A stretch of DNA of 43,618 nt from Frankia sp. AgKG'84/4 (GCF_023242965.2 NZ_JALKFU020000004.1:1-43618); one strand, 5' to 3'. Positions 32,206-40,304 are shown, counted from the stretch's first letter. The notes: generated by a model not told the origin, from the sequence alone. Numbers and translations are program-made.

Positions 32206-32382
32206 CCCGGGAGGCAAAGACCAGGAGGCCTGCTGGGAGGTCGGCGCCACGACCGCTGCCAGGCTGATCCCCTGGCCAGGCCCGGGGTGGGAGATGGCCC
32301 TGCTCGACCCCTACGACATCGCCCCAGACCGGGACCGGGACCGGGGCGGCTACTTTCGCCGGCTTTGGGAGATCGGCCTCTG
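32158..32382 (+). pseudogene. Flavodoxin-like gene fragment F
   Basis: CDQIYYPVLEATVG, then a deletion, then in another frame EACWEVGATTAARL, followed by a tail (IPWPGPGWEMALLDPYDIAP ... GGYFRRLWEIGL) not found in the other copies. It begins at the same residue as fragments C and D. The tail may come from a different gene. Confidence 0.7.
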
Positions 32383-32942
32383 ATCAGAATGGCGGCGGCC
32401 GTACGCGCGCTACGTCAGCAGCGCCACGCTCGGCAGCGCCCGGCTCACCCCGACACGGTCCCCGCCCGTCGGCGCGGGCAATGACTGAAACGACGTTCCG
32501 CTCTCGACAGGCGCCGGACGCCTGCGGCCGGGCGCGGCCTCCTCCTGGCAACCGCGCTGGTCCGTCGCACCAGTAGCCACGCGGTCGATGATCGTTTCTC
32601 GCGCCTCTTGTCATCTAGCTGAAACGTTGTTTCAATGTCCCGAACTTCCCGTGACCTACGTCACAGGAATCCCAGGGACAGGGGTGTGTATCCGGGTTCG
32701 GCCTCGGCCTGGTCGTGCTCGGATCGGTGCTCTACGCCGCCAGCGTCCTCACCCGCTTCCTGCGGCTGTGGCTGCTCCGTCTCATCTACGAACAGCACGA
32801 CCACAGCCCCCGGTAGGCCGAACGGTGGGCAGTACAGCCGACGGCGCGTTGCCTGGGAACGACGAGGCGGAGCCCGACGCCGCACCCCGCCTCGTCGTCC
32901 GCTCACACGATCCGGCTCGAGGTGGCCAATCGGGGAGGCGCG
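32383..32942. other. Gene-poor stretch with a membrane-peptide frame
   Basis: No intact gene. In 32690-32816 one plus frame reads GFGLGLVVLGSVLYAASVLT, RFLRLWLLRLIYEQH and stops at TAG, which looks like a membrane helix with a basic end. It has no credible start, so it is either a tail fragment or chance. Confidence 0.4.
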
Positions 32943-33110
32943 TCAGCTGGCGGGGGCGGCCTCCATGGCGAAGTTGAGGCGCCCGCCCGCGACCGAGGTC
33001 ACCGTCATCTTGACGTTGTACAGCTCACCGGTGGGCACGACCGTCGTGCAGACCACCTGGGTGCCAGCCGTGGCGACGACCGCACAGTGCACCCGCCAGC
33101 CGAACATCGC
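32943..33110 (-). pseudogene. DUF4333-like secreted protein tail
   Basis: The minus frame ending at 32943 reads CAVVATAGTQVVCTTVVPTG, YNVKMTVTSVAGGRLNFAME, the beta-strand end of DUF4333-type lipoproteins (Y-x-V-x-V-TV-x-S). No signal peptide or start is found before the SUMF1 gene begins on the other strand, so the head has been lost. Confidence 0.5.
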
Positions 33111-33125
33111 TACGATCTCCTCGCT

Positions 33126-33827
33126 GTGGACTCGGATGAGGAAAGCCGGCTGATCGCGATCCCGGCGGGGCAGGTGACGCTGTCGGACCGGCGCATACGG
33201 CGAACCTGGCCAGTCGAGGTCGCGGCGTTTCACCTCGGCGCGGTTCCGGTGACGCAGGAGCGGTACGCGCGGGTCACCGGTGACTCGCCGAGCGCCGCCC
33301 GGGGCGCTCGGCTGCCGGTGGAAAGCGTCTCCTGGTGGGACGCGATCCGGTTCTGCAACGCGCTGACACGTCACGAGGGACTCACTCCCGCCTATCGGGT
33401 CGGCACGGGCGAAGGCGAGGTCGAGTGGGACGTCACCGCCGACGGGTACCGGCTGCCCACCGAGGCCGAGTGGGAACGGGCCTGCCGCGCCGGGACGGCC
33501 GGCCCGCGGTACGGGCCACTCGACGAGATCGCCTGGTATCGCGGTAACTCCGAGGAGCACCTCCACGAGGTCGGCGGGCGGGCGCCGAACCCCTGGGGCC
33601 TGTACGACATGCTGGGCAACGTCTGGGACTGGTGCTGGGACACCTACGACGCCGAGGTCTACGGCGAGTACAAGGTGCTGCGCGGCGGCGGCTGGTTCGA
33701 CGAGCACTGGAGCTGCCGGGCGTCCGTGCGCCGCCGTGGCCATCCGGCCTTCCGGGTCGATGACGTCGGCTTCCGCCTCGCGCGTACCGGGCACGTAGGG
33801 CGAGGCCGGGTGGAATCGTCCGACTAG
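33126..33827 (+). CDS. SUMF1 (formylglycine-generating enzyme-like) domain protein
   Basis: A 233-residue protein with an almost complete FGE-sulfatase fold: IPAGQVTLSD, FHLGAVPVTQERYARV, LPVESVSWWDAIRFCNALTR, GYRLPTEAEWERACRAG, PNPWGLYDMLGNVWDWCWD, VLRGGGWFDEHWSCRASVRR, DVGFRLAR. True FGEs have two catalytic Cys in the RGGSWxCxxxxCxRYR block; only one is present here (SCRASVRR). It therefore probably does not make formylglycine but may act like other SUMF1 proteins (binding or sulfoxide-type chemistry). GTG at 33126 is the best start; the frame upstream lacks the fold. No sulfatase gene is nearby. Confidence 0.85.
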   Translation: MDSDEESRLIAIPAGQVTLSDRRIRRTWPVEVAAFHLGAVPVTQERYARVTGDSPSAARGARLPVESVSWWDAIRFCNALTRHEGLTPAYRVGTGEGEVEWDVTADGYRLPTEAEWERACRAGTAGPRYGPLDEIAWYRGNSEEHLHEVGGRAPNPWGLYDMLGNVWDWCWDTYDAEVYGEYKVLRGGGWFDEHWSCRASVRRRGHPAFRVDDVGFRLARTGHVGRGRVESSD

Positions 33828-33866
33828 AGTCCACCGAATGCTGATCAACGAGGTTTGTCGACGGTG

Positions 33867-34574
33867 ATGGGGCGGACGCACGCGCTGAGCGGCGCCGCGC
33901 TCTGGCTTGCCGCCGTGCCCTTCCTGGGCCGGGAGGACTGGTTGGGGACCCACGCGCTGTCGTTGTCGTCCCATCAGGTGATCGCCGGCGGGGTGGTGGC
34001 CGCGGGTGCGGGCCTGCTGCCGGACATCGACCATCACAACGGGCGGATCGCGAACACCCTCGGCCCGATCACCCGGACCCTGTGCCGCTGGGTGAGCCGG
34101 GCCAGCGGCGGCCATCGACACGCCACCCACTCGCTGCTCTTCGCGCTCGCCATGGGAGTGGCGATGAGCCAGCTGGCGATCCATTTTCGGTATGGCTGGT
34201 GGGCGGTGCTGTTCATCCTCGTCGGCTTCGGCCTGCGCGGACTCGGTCTGGACTTCGAGGGGCACGAGTTCTGGTCGGGGCTGAAGGACTGCGTGATGGC
34301 CGGCATCGCCGTCTATCTGATGCACGACCTGGACATGGGTTTCGTCGCCTACCCGGTCGTCGCGGGATGCCTCGCGCATCTCCTCGGCGACTGCCTGACT
34401 CCCCGCGGCTGTCTGCTGCTCTGGCCGGTGAACTGGCGGATGGAGATCGTCCTGGTCCCCCGGACCGACGGCAGGGTCGAACGCCTGGTGGTGGTACCCG
34501 TACTCGCCATCGCCATCGTCGTCCTGACCATCCACACACTGGACGGCGCCTTTCTCTCCCGCTGGTTGCCCTGA
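33867..34574 (+). CDS. YdjM-like membrane-bound metal-dependent hydrolase
   Basis: A 235-residue membrane protein of the YdjM (DUF457) family. MGRTHALSGAALWLA carries the first conserved His, AGAGLLPDIDHHNGRIA the DxDH motif, and SGGHRHATHSLLFALAMG the HRxxTHS motif; AHLLGDCLTPRG gives the last. About five hydrophobic helices are seen. These residues would bind metal; the substrate of the family is unknown. ATG at 33867; a TTG four codons upstream is possible. It follows the SUMF1 gene by 39 bp on the same strand. Confidence 0.88.
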   Translation: MGRTHALSGAALWLAAVPFLGREDWLGTHALSLSSHQVIAGGVVAAGAGLLPDIDHHNGRIANTLGPITRTLCRWVSRASGGHRHATHSLLFALAMGVAMSQLAIHFRYGWWAVLFILVGFGLRGLGLDFEGHEFWSGLKDCVMAGIAVYLMHDLDMGFVAYPVVAGCLAHLLGDCLTPRGCLLLWPVNWRMEIVLVPRTDGRVERLVVVPVLAIAIVVLTIHTLDGAFLSRWLP

Positions 34575-34648
34575 CGTCCCTCGACCGCGCTGCGCGGATC
34601 ATCGGGCCGGTCCTGGCCAGCGGCGACTGGCTTCGCGCCAACCTGTGA

Positions 34649-35194
34649 TCAGGCGCCGCTGGCGGCCGCGCGGCACTGGGGGCAGCGATCGCTGCCGTCC
34701 CAGTTGTCCCAGCCGAAGACCACCGGTGACAGCTCGGCGATCTCCAGCTCGGCGCGAACCGCCGCCCGGTAGCGCCAGACCGCGTCGAGGTAGGGGTGGT
34801 AGGCCTCGTGGAAGGCCGCCGAGGACAGCTCGGCGCCGGTGGCGATCACCTGCCGCAGCGCGCGCAGTCGTTCGAACATCGCCTGACCGGCACCGGCGAC
34901 GGTCGCGGTGGCATCGAGGAACAGCCGCTCGCGCGCGTCGTAGATGCCCGCCTCGGCGAGCACCGCCCGCGAGGCCGCGTCGCGGTCGCCGCTGGCGGGG
35001 CCGCCCTGGGCGATCTGGCGCAGCCGGGTGTGGCAGACACCGGCTGCGACGATGAACGCGAGGTAGGCATCCCGTCGTCGCTGCAGCTGGCCGCGGTCGT
35101 CGTCCCGCCGGCCGCGCAGATGATCGGCCAGGACCGCGCCCGCGATGGCGATGACCGCGCCGCTGGCCGTCGCGACCAGCGTGCCCCAGTCCAT
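34649..35194 (-). CDS. Hypothetical membrane-anchored protein
   Basis: A 181-residue protein. MDWGTLVATASGAVIAIAGA is an N-terminal membrane anchor, then a basic/acidic helix (ADHLRGRRDDDRGQLQRRRD) and an all-helical cytosolic domain with a C-terminal CPQC pair after FGWDNWDGSDR. I do not recognise it; similar architecture occurs in actinobacterial proteins of unknown function. ATG at 35194 selected because the membrane anchor starts there. Converges on the YdjM-like gene. Confidence 0.68.
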   Translation of the reverse strand: MDWGTLVATASGAVIAIAGAVLADHLRGRRDDDRGQLQRRRDAYLAFIVAAGVCHTRLRQIAQGGPASGDRDAASRAVLAEAGIYDARERLFLDATATVAGAGQAMFERLRALRQVIATGAELSSAAFHEAYHPYLDAVWRYRAAVRAELEIAELSPVVFGWDNWDGSDRCPQCRAAASGA

Positions 35195-35290
35195 CGCGCC
35201 CCTCCTCGCCGGATGCCCAAGATAGGACAAAAACGCCGGCGGATCAGCCCAGTGCGTCGAGGGCGACACGCCGGGTGGACGGCCCGAGGC

Positions 35291-36154
35291 TCAGGCGGCG
35301 GCGAGGATGGCGGCGGCGACGCGGTCGGGGTGGTCGAGAGGGAGGAACGTACGACCGCCGGCGACGGTGTCGAACGTGGTGTCGGGAAGGACCTCGGCCA
35401 GGCGGCGGCCGAACTCGACGCGGAAGAAGCGGTCGGCGTCGCCCCACAGGAAGTGGACCGGCGTCACGACCTTCCCGAGGCGCATCGAGACGTCGAGCAG
35501 GTCCTTCGGGTCGATACCGCGGGCCAGCTTGGCCGCGTCACGGCGGATGTCCGCGTTGGCCAGTGGCGTGACCCAGCCACGGGTCAGCTTCGGGTCGAGG
35601 GGCCGGCTCGCCAGCGGGCCGAAGCCGAGCGGGCCATGGCGTAGCCGCGCCGAGCGCAGCGGGGGCACGAGCGCCGCGACCAGCGCCGGGTGGCGCACGA
35701 CGCGGACGAGCAGCGAGAACGGGAACGGCGGGAACACGTCGAACGCGTCGCAGTTGGTCAGCACCACCCGGCCGATGCGGGTCGGGTCGGTGTCGAGGAC
35801 GAACTGGGCGATCGCGCCGCCGGTGTCGTTGCCGACGAGGGTGACGTCGCGCAGGTCGAGCGCTTCGAGGTAGTCGAGCACCAGGCGCGCGATGCCGGGA
35901 GGCGTCAGATCGGCGTCCGGACGCATCGGCGTCGGATGGGAGCCGAGCGGCAGCGTCGGCGCGTAGCTGCGCACACCCTGGTCGGCGAGCAGGTCGCCCA
36001 CGGCGGCCCACAGGCCGCCATCGACGAGCAGCCCGTGCAGGAAGACGACGGGCGGTCGGTCAGACACCCGCGGTCCCGCCACTCGGTGCGAGATCTGGCC
36101 CTGGGGAAGGTCAACGACATCGGCTTGCGGTGAGGCGTCCACATTGAGAAACAT
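35291..36154 (-). CDS. Alpha/beta hydrolase with Asp nucleophile (haloalkane dehalogenase/epoxide hydrolase-like)
   Basis: A 287-residue cytosolic enzyme. PVVFLHGLLVDGGLW provides the oxyanion region; the nucleophile elbow is LVGNDTGGAIAQ, where Asp (~110) takes the place of Ser, as in haloalkane dehalogenases and epoxide hydrolases. The C-terminal FLWGDADRFF and LPLDHPDRV supply the acid and His. ATG 36154 lies inside a perfect 37-bp palindrome shared with the divergent TetR gene; the palindrome encodes the first residues. Presumably repressed by TetR and induced by its substrate. A remnant of a related hydrolase lies at 42180-42285. Confidence 0.87.
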   Translation of the reverse strand: MFLNVDASPQADVVDLPQGQISHRVAGPRVSDRPPVVFLHGLLVDGGLWAAVGDLLADQGVRSYAPTLPLGSHPTPMRPDADLTPPGIARLVLDYLEALDLRDVTLVGNDTGGAIAQFVLDTDPTRIGRVVLTNCDAFDVFPPFPFSLLVRVVRHPALVAALVPPLRSARLRHGPLGFGPLASRPLDPKLTRGWVTPLANADIRRDAAKLARGIDPKDLLDVSMRLGKVVTPVHFLWGDADRFFRVEFGRRLAEVLPDTTFDTVAGGRTFLPLDHPDRVAAAILAAA

Positions 36155-36179
36155 ACAGTCTGACTGTATGTTTCTCAAT
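36143..36179. promoter_or_regulatory. 37-bp perfect palindrome, operator of the hydrolase/TetR pair
   Basis: 18-bp arms around a single T at 36161 (left arm ATTGAGAAACATACAGTC). It covers the start codons of both divergent genes, so a bound repressor would block both. A+T-rich compared with the surrounding DNA. Confidence 0.88.
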
Positions 36180-36930
36180 GAGTTGCCAGCCGGGGCAGAA
36201 TCGGTGCGTGTCTATGTTGGCCACCCCCGAACAGCCGGCCACCCCCGAACAGCCGGACAGCCCCGAACAGCCGGACAGCCCCGGCCCGTCGGCCGGCCCG
36301 GAATCGGCGCCGGGTCCGCAGCCGAAGCCAGCGCGGCGGCGTCAGGCGGACCGTTCCGCGGCGACGAGGGCGGCGCTGGTGACGGCGGGGCGGCGGCTGT
36401 TCGCCCAGCACGGCTTCACCGGGGTCGCCACCGACGCGGTCGTCGCGGCGGCCGGGGTGAGCCGAGGGGCCCTCTACCACCAGTTCACCGACAAGACGGC
36501 CCTGTTCGCCGCGGTCGTCGACGCGATCGAGGCGGACGTGGCGGCTCGCATCGCCGCCGAGGTCGCGGGCGCCGCGACCACCGACCCGGTCGAGGCGCTG
36601 CGCCTGGCCGCGCGGGTCTGGCTACGGCTCTGCGTCGAGCCGGAGGTGCACCGCGTGGTACTCGACGGCCCCTCGGTGCTGGGCTGGTCCGAGTGGCGGG
36701 AGCTGTGCCAGCGTCACGTCTTCGGCCTCGTCCGCGACGTGCTCGCCGCCGGAATGGACGCCGGGCGCCTGCGGCCCCAGCCCGTCGGTCCGCTCGCCCA
36801 TCTCCTCATGGGTGCCAGCGACGAGGCGGCCCACTACGTCGCCCGCGCCGAGGACTCCGAGACCGCCCGCGCCGAGATGACGACCGCCCTGGAACATCTC
36901 ATCGACGGGCTCTCCCTCCCCCAGGACTGA
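36178..36930 (+). CDS. TetR-family transcriptional regulator
   Basis: A 250-residue repressor. A disordered N-terminal leader of ~45 residues made of PEQP repeats precedes the HTH domain (ALVTAGRRLFAQHGFTGVAT, AAAGVSRGALYHQFTDKTAL). The C-terminal ligand domain is of the TetR_C_13/YxaF-like sort. Starts at 36178 or 36214 are both possible; the leader is unusual. Divergent from the hydrolase, with the 37-bp palindrome between. Confidence 0.87.
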   Translation: MSCQPGQNRCVSMLATPEQPATPEQPDSPEQPDSPGPSAGPESAPGPQPKPARRRQADRSAATRAALVTAGRRLFAQHGFTGVATDAVVAAAGVSRGALYHQFTDKTALFAAVVDAIEADVAARIAAEVAGAATTDPVEALRLAARVWLRLCVEPEVHRVVLDGPSVLGWSEWRELCQRHVFGLVRDVLAAGMDAGRLRPQPVGPLAHLLMGASDEAAHYVARAEDSETARAEMTTALEHLIDGLSLPQD

Positions 36931-37011
36931 CCCGGATGGGAGCTGGCTCCGCCGCCCCGCACGTGAGCGCAGGGCAGATCCTCCACTCCGCCATGCCATC
37001 CGCGTACCCGA

Positions 37012-37125
37012 TCACGCGATGGCGGCGGCGATGCGGTCGATCTGGTCGGGGTCGCGGGCCCAGCAGTAAAGCATGATCTCGTCGGCGCCGTTGGGCGGCG
37101 AGCACCAGCCGAGGCGAAAGCTCAT
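37012..37125 (-). CDS. 37-residue LLM-type monooxygenase tail, translated by coupling
   Basis: MSFRLGWCSPPNGADEIMLY followed by CWARDPDQIDRIAAAIA is the C terminus of luciferase-like (LLM) F420/flavin-dependent oxidoreductases, which end in DEI-x-x-Y-C-x-x-DPDQ-x-DR. Its ATG overlaps the permease stop (ATGA), so it should be translated. There is no upstream remainder. Either a truncated gene or a mini-protein; function unknown. Confidence 0.5.
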   Translation of the reverse strand: MSFRLGWCSPPNGADEIMLYCWARDPDQIDRIAAAIA

Positions 37126-38453
37126 TCGCGTTCCGTTCGTCCGTTGACGGCCTTCTGGGTGAGGAGGAGGGCGCCGGCGAGCGCGAGCAGGACCAGGGCG
37201 CGCAGGTAGACGGTGGCCTCGCGGTGGACCAGCGGGGTGGCCAGTGTCGCGCAGGACAGCGCACCGAGCGCCGGGGCCCAGGTGGGGGCGCGGTAGGCGC
37301 CCGGTGGGACGGGTTCGCGGCGCAGCACCAGCGCGCTGATGTTGACGGTGAGGAAGACCAGCAGCAGGAGCAGCACGGTGGTGTCGGCGAGGCCGGCGAG
37401 CTGGCCGGTGCTGGCCAGGGCCATCGCCAGGACCGTCACGAAGCCGATCGCCACCAGTGGGGTGCGTCGGCCGGGCAGCACCCGTGCGAAGACGGTCGGG
37501 ATCGTGCCCTGGGCGGCCATGCCGTAGACGAGCCGGGAGGCCATCACCATGTTCATCAGGGCGGTGTTGGCGACCGCGCCCAGCGCGACCGCGGCGAACA
37601 GCTTCGACGGCACCGGCACGTCGGAGGCCTTCACGACCTCCAGCAGCGGGGCGCTGGAGCCGGCGAGGATGTCCGGATTCACCAGCATCGCGCAGGTGAA
37701 CGCGACGAACAGGTAGACCGCGCCGGCGATGAACATGCCGCCGAACAGCGCCCGGGACATGTCCCGGCGCGGGCGGCGGGCCTCCTCGACGAGGTTCACC
37801 GAGTTCTCGAAGCCGAGCATCGCGTAGAAGGCGAGCGTCGTCCCGGCGAGCAGGGCGAGCGGCGCGGACCCTTTGGCACGCAGCTCGAAGGCCCGTCCCG
37901 GTTCACCTGCTCCGGTGGCGAGCGCGTAGACGCCGATCCCGACGATCAGCAACAGCCCACCCAGTTCGATCACGGTGAGCACGAGGTTCACCCGGGCCGA
38001 CTCCTCGATGCCCCGGGCGTTGAGGATCGCGGTCAGCAGGATGAACGCGACCGCGACGAGGACCGTCGGGGCCGTCACGAACTCCGCGAGGTACCTGCCT
38101 CCGATGGCCCGCGCGGCGGTGGCGGTGGAGGTGATCCCGGCGGCCAGCACGGTGAAACCGACCATGAAGGTGAGAAACGGGCGGCGGAACGCCTCGTTGG
38201 CGTACAGCGCCGCGCCGGCCGCCCGAGGGTATTTGCCGACCAGCTCGGCGTAGGCCGTCCCGGTGAGGAACGCCAACGCGAAGGCGATCAGGAAGGGCGC
38301 CCAGATCATTCCACCGACGTCGGCGGCGATCTGCCCGGTGAGCGCGTAGATCCCCGATCCGAGAACGTCACCGAGGACGAGGAACAACAGCATCCGCCCG
38401 CTCAGGACAGGCGCCAGGCTGGGCTGTGCGGTGTGCGCCGTTCGCCCCGTCAC
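37122..38453 (-). CDS. APC-family amino acid permease
   Basis: A 443-residue inner-membrane transporter with about 12 hydrophobic helices. GDVLGSGIYALTGQIAADVG is the conserved helix 1 motif of the APC superfamily; FYAMLGFENSVNLVEEARRP in helix 6 and the PRRDMSRALF loop are also characteristic. Amino acids or amines are the expected substrates. GTG start at 38453 matches the family's N terminus. The last codon overlaps the ATG of the small LLM tail gene. No regulator lies adjacent. Confidence 0.9.
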   Translation of the reverse strand: MTGRTAHTAQPSLAPVLSGRMLLFLVLGDVLGSGIYALTGQIAADVGGMIWAPFLIAFALAFLTGTAYAELVGKYPRAAGAALYANEAFRRPFLTFMVGFTVLAAGITSTATAARAIGGRYLAEFVTAPTVLVAVAFILLTAILNARGIEESARVNLVLTVIELGGLLLIVGIGVYALATGAGEPGRAFELRAKGSAPLALLAGTTLAFYAMLGFENSVNLVEEARRPRRDMSRALFGGMFIAGAVYLFVAFTCAMLVNPDILAGSSAPLLEVVKASDVPVPSKLFAAVALGAVANTALMNMVMASRLVYGMAAQGTIPTVFARVLPGRRTPLVAIGFVTVLAMALASTGQLAGLADTTVLLLLLVFLTVNISALVLRREPVPPGAYRAPTWAPALGALSCATLATPLVHREATVYLRALVLLALAGALLLTQKAVNGRTERE

Positions 38454-38630
38454 CGCCGCCTCGTCATCGTTGTCCTGTCCCCGCGGGCCCGGCCGGCTTG
38501 TAGTCCAGGCCGAATACTGCCACCGGGCGTGTCAGCCCGCGCGTCGACGGCACCCACCGCTGCTGGCTGGAAGCTACGGCGGGCCGCGTCGAAGTGAAAC
38601 CGCGCGACCCGCCGCCATGCTCAGGCGAAC

Positions 38631-38648
38631 TCCCCGCCCACGCGGGGA
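38631..38648. terminator. Hairpin terminator
   Basis: TCCCCGC/GCGGGGA, 7-bp stem with a 4-base loop, 10 bp downstream of the DUF4234 gene end on the minus strand. Confidence 0.6.
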
Positions 38649-38657
38649 AACAGCAGC

Positions 38658-39176
38658 TCAGTAACCCTGGTGGGCGCTGCGCGAGGCCAGCACGTCATGC
38701 AGGATGTTCACGCGTCGCTGCAGATAGCGGGTCTGCGAGCCGAACCAGAACGGCGCCCAGAACCAGGATGTGAAGATGCCGACCCGGGTCGGCGAACCGA
38801 GAAGGGCATGCGCGGCATTGAGGCGCTTGGCGGTGGCACCGAGGCCGACGAGGTTCCAGATCGGGATGAGCACGTTCCACCACTGGCCGTTCGCACTGCG
38901 CGGCTGACCGAGGACCGCGGACAGCTCGCTGTTGATCCTGTCGTACCAGATGAAATAGTAGATCGAGAACGTGATGATGCAGAGCCACCACAGGCCCCAC
39001 GCACCCTGCTTACGCGGGATGGGAGCAGCTGCCCTCATCGTGGGCTGACCCGGCACGACACGCTGGCCGGGCCGAGGTACCAGCGGCGCCTGCTGATAGG
39101 GATATGGAGCCGGTTGTAGGTCAGCGCGCGGCGCGGCCGTCCGCTCCCTGCCGGTCGGATACCTTGCGTCAGTCAT
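38658..39176 (-). CDS. DUF4234-type membrane protein
   Basis: A 172-residue protein. A Pro/Gln-rich N terminus (PYPYQQAPLVPRPGQR) of ~70 residues, then the DUF4234 core: GAWGLWWLCIITFSIYYFIW and YDRINSELSAVLG, a second hydrophobic part WWNVLIPIWNLVGLGATAKR and SWFWAPFWFGSQTRYLQRRV. Two or three membrane helices. Function unknown; common in Actinobacteria. ATG at 39176. Terminator hairpin downstream. Confidence 0.85.
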   Translation of the reverse strand: MTDARYPTGRERTAAPRADLQPAPYPYQQAPLVPRPGQRVVPGQPTMRAAAPIPRKQGAWGLWWLCIITFSIYYFIWYDRINSELSAVLGQPRSANGQWWNVLIPIWNLVGLGATAKRLNAAHALLGSPTRVGIFTSWFWAPFWFGSQTRYLQRRVNILHDVLASRSAHQGY

Positions 39177-39238
39177 CGGATCCCCCGTGGATCGTCTTAG
39201 CACGCCCGGAAATCAGCGGATGTCCGGGGATCCGGAGT

Positions 39239-39868
39239 CTAACCACTGCGAAAGTGCCCGTAGTTCTCGGCGAGACGGTGCAGGCCCGCTCTGATGCGGG
39301 ACTCCCCCAGCTCCGGCAGCAGCGCGGCCACGTGTTCGGCCGCGAGGGCCGCGAGCAGGGCGTGGGCGGTGTGGTCCGGGTCGGGGACGCCGTCGAGCAG
39401 CACGGCCGCGTGCCGGTGCCAGAACCGGTAGGCGCCGATCCGGTAGCGAGCGCCGGGGGTCGCGGTCTCCGACACCCGCACCAGGTCGAGATGCTCCAGC
39501 AGGTAGTCGAGGTAGGCGTCGACGAACGCGGTGAGCCGTTCGGAGGGGGGCGCGCCGGGGCCGAGCGGCGGCGGCCCGTGCAGGACCGCCTCCTGCAGCA
39601 CCTGTTCCCGTTCGTCGAGCAGCGCGACTGCCAGGCCCGCCTTGTCGCCGAACCGGCGGAACAGGGTGCCCTTGCCGACGCCGGCGGCCGCTGCGATCTG
39701 GTCCAGGGAGACCGCCGCCACCCCGTGTTCGGCGAACAGGCGGGCCGCCGCGTCCAGGACGGCCGCCCGGTTGCGCGCCGCGTCGGCGCGCTCCCTGGGC
39801 GGGCGGGAACGCAGCAGCTCCAGCGGCGTTGCACAAACGGACTGCGGTCCGCTATGGTCGTCCTGCAT
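39239..39868 (-). CDS. TetR-family transcriptional regulator
   Basis: A 209-residue repressor. HTH domain: AVLDAAARLFAEHGVAAVSL, AAAAGVGKGTLFRRFGDKAG. C-terminal helical ligand domain with VDAYLDYLLEHLDLVRVSET and HRHAAVLLDGV. ATG at 39868 adjoins a palindrome at 39872-39885. Divergent from a rhodanese gene, so likely regulates it and itself. Confidence 0.9.
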   Translation of the reverse strand: MQDDHSGPQSVCATPLELLRSRPPRERADAARNRAAVLDAAARLFAEHGVAAVSLDQIAAAAGVGKGTLFRRFGDKAGLAVALLDEREQVLQEAVLHGPPPLGPGAPPSERLTAFVDAYLDYLLEHLDLVRVSETATPGARYRIGAYRFWHRHAAVLLDGVPDPDHTAHALLAALAAEHVAALLPELGESRIRAGLHRLAENYGHFRSG

Positions 39869-39871
39869 AAG

Positions 39872-39885
39872 CGGACTATAGTCCG
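39872..39885. promoter_or_regulatory. TetR operator candidate
   Basis: Perfect 14-bp palindrome CGGACTATAGTCCG in the 34-bp divergent gap. A related inverted pair, CGGAC-TGCG-GTCCG, lies at 39838-39851 inside the regulator start, giving two sites. Confidence 0.75.
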
Positions 39886-39902
39886 ATCCTCTGGAGGTAG
39901 TC

Positions 39903-40244
39903 ATGACCGCACTCATCACCCGCGACGAACTGAAGGCGGCGATCGACGCGGGCACCGTGACCGTCGTCGACGCGCTGGGCGGCGGGTACTACGAGCAGCA
40001 GCACCTGCCCGGTGCCCGTCCCCTGGTCCTGGCCGATGTCGACGCGCAGGCGGCGACCGCGTTGCCGGACCGTGACGCCGCCATCGTCACCTACTGCTCC
40101 AACCCCGCCTGCCCGAACAGCGGACAGGTCGCCGACCGGCTCTCCGTGCTCGGCTACTCCAACGTCCGCAAGTACCGCGAGGGCATCGAGGACTGGGTGG
40201 CAGCCGGCCTGCCCACCGAATCGGCCCGGCCCGCGAGCCGCTGA
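39903..40244 (+). CDS. Single-domain rhodanese-like protein
   Basis: A 113-residue sulfurtransferase-type protein. VTVVDALGGGYYEQQHLPGA has the conserved acidic/HxPGA motif; the active loop YCSNPACPNS contains the catalytic Cys, in the form of the small rhodaneses of Actinobacteria. GIEDWVAAGLPTE closes the fold. Regulated perhaps by the divergent TetR. A strong terminator follows. Confidence 0.9.
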   Translation: MTALITRDELKAAIDAGTVTVVDALGGGYYEQQHLPGARPLVLADVDAQAATALPDRDAAIVTYCSNPACPNSGQVADRLSVLGYSNVRKYREGIEDWVAAGLPTESARPASR

Positions 40245-40260
40245 CAACGTCTGTCGGCGC

Positions 40261-40304
40261 GGCCAGTGTCCTACCGGCCGCACCGGTCCGGTGGGACACT
40301 GGCC
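40261..40304. terminator. Hairpin terminator
   Basis: GGCCAGTGTCC/GGACACTGGCC 11-bp stem, extended by an inner ACCGG/CCGGT pairing, 16 bp after the rhodanese stop. Confidence 0.85.

Noticed and set aside
37224-38597. 457-residue plus-strand ORF
   Set aside because: Antisense of the APC permease; Gln/Arg/Gly-rich with no domain, whereas the minus strand has 12 membrane helices.
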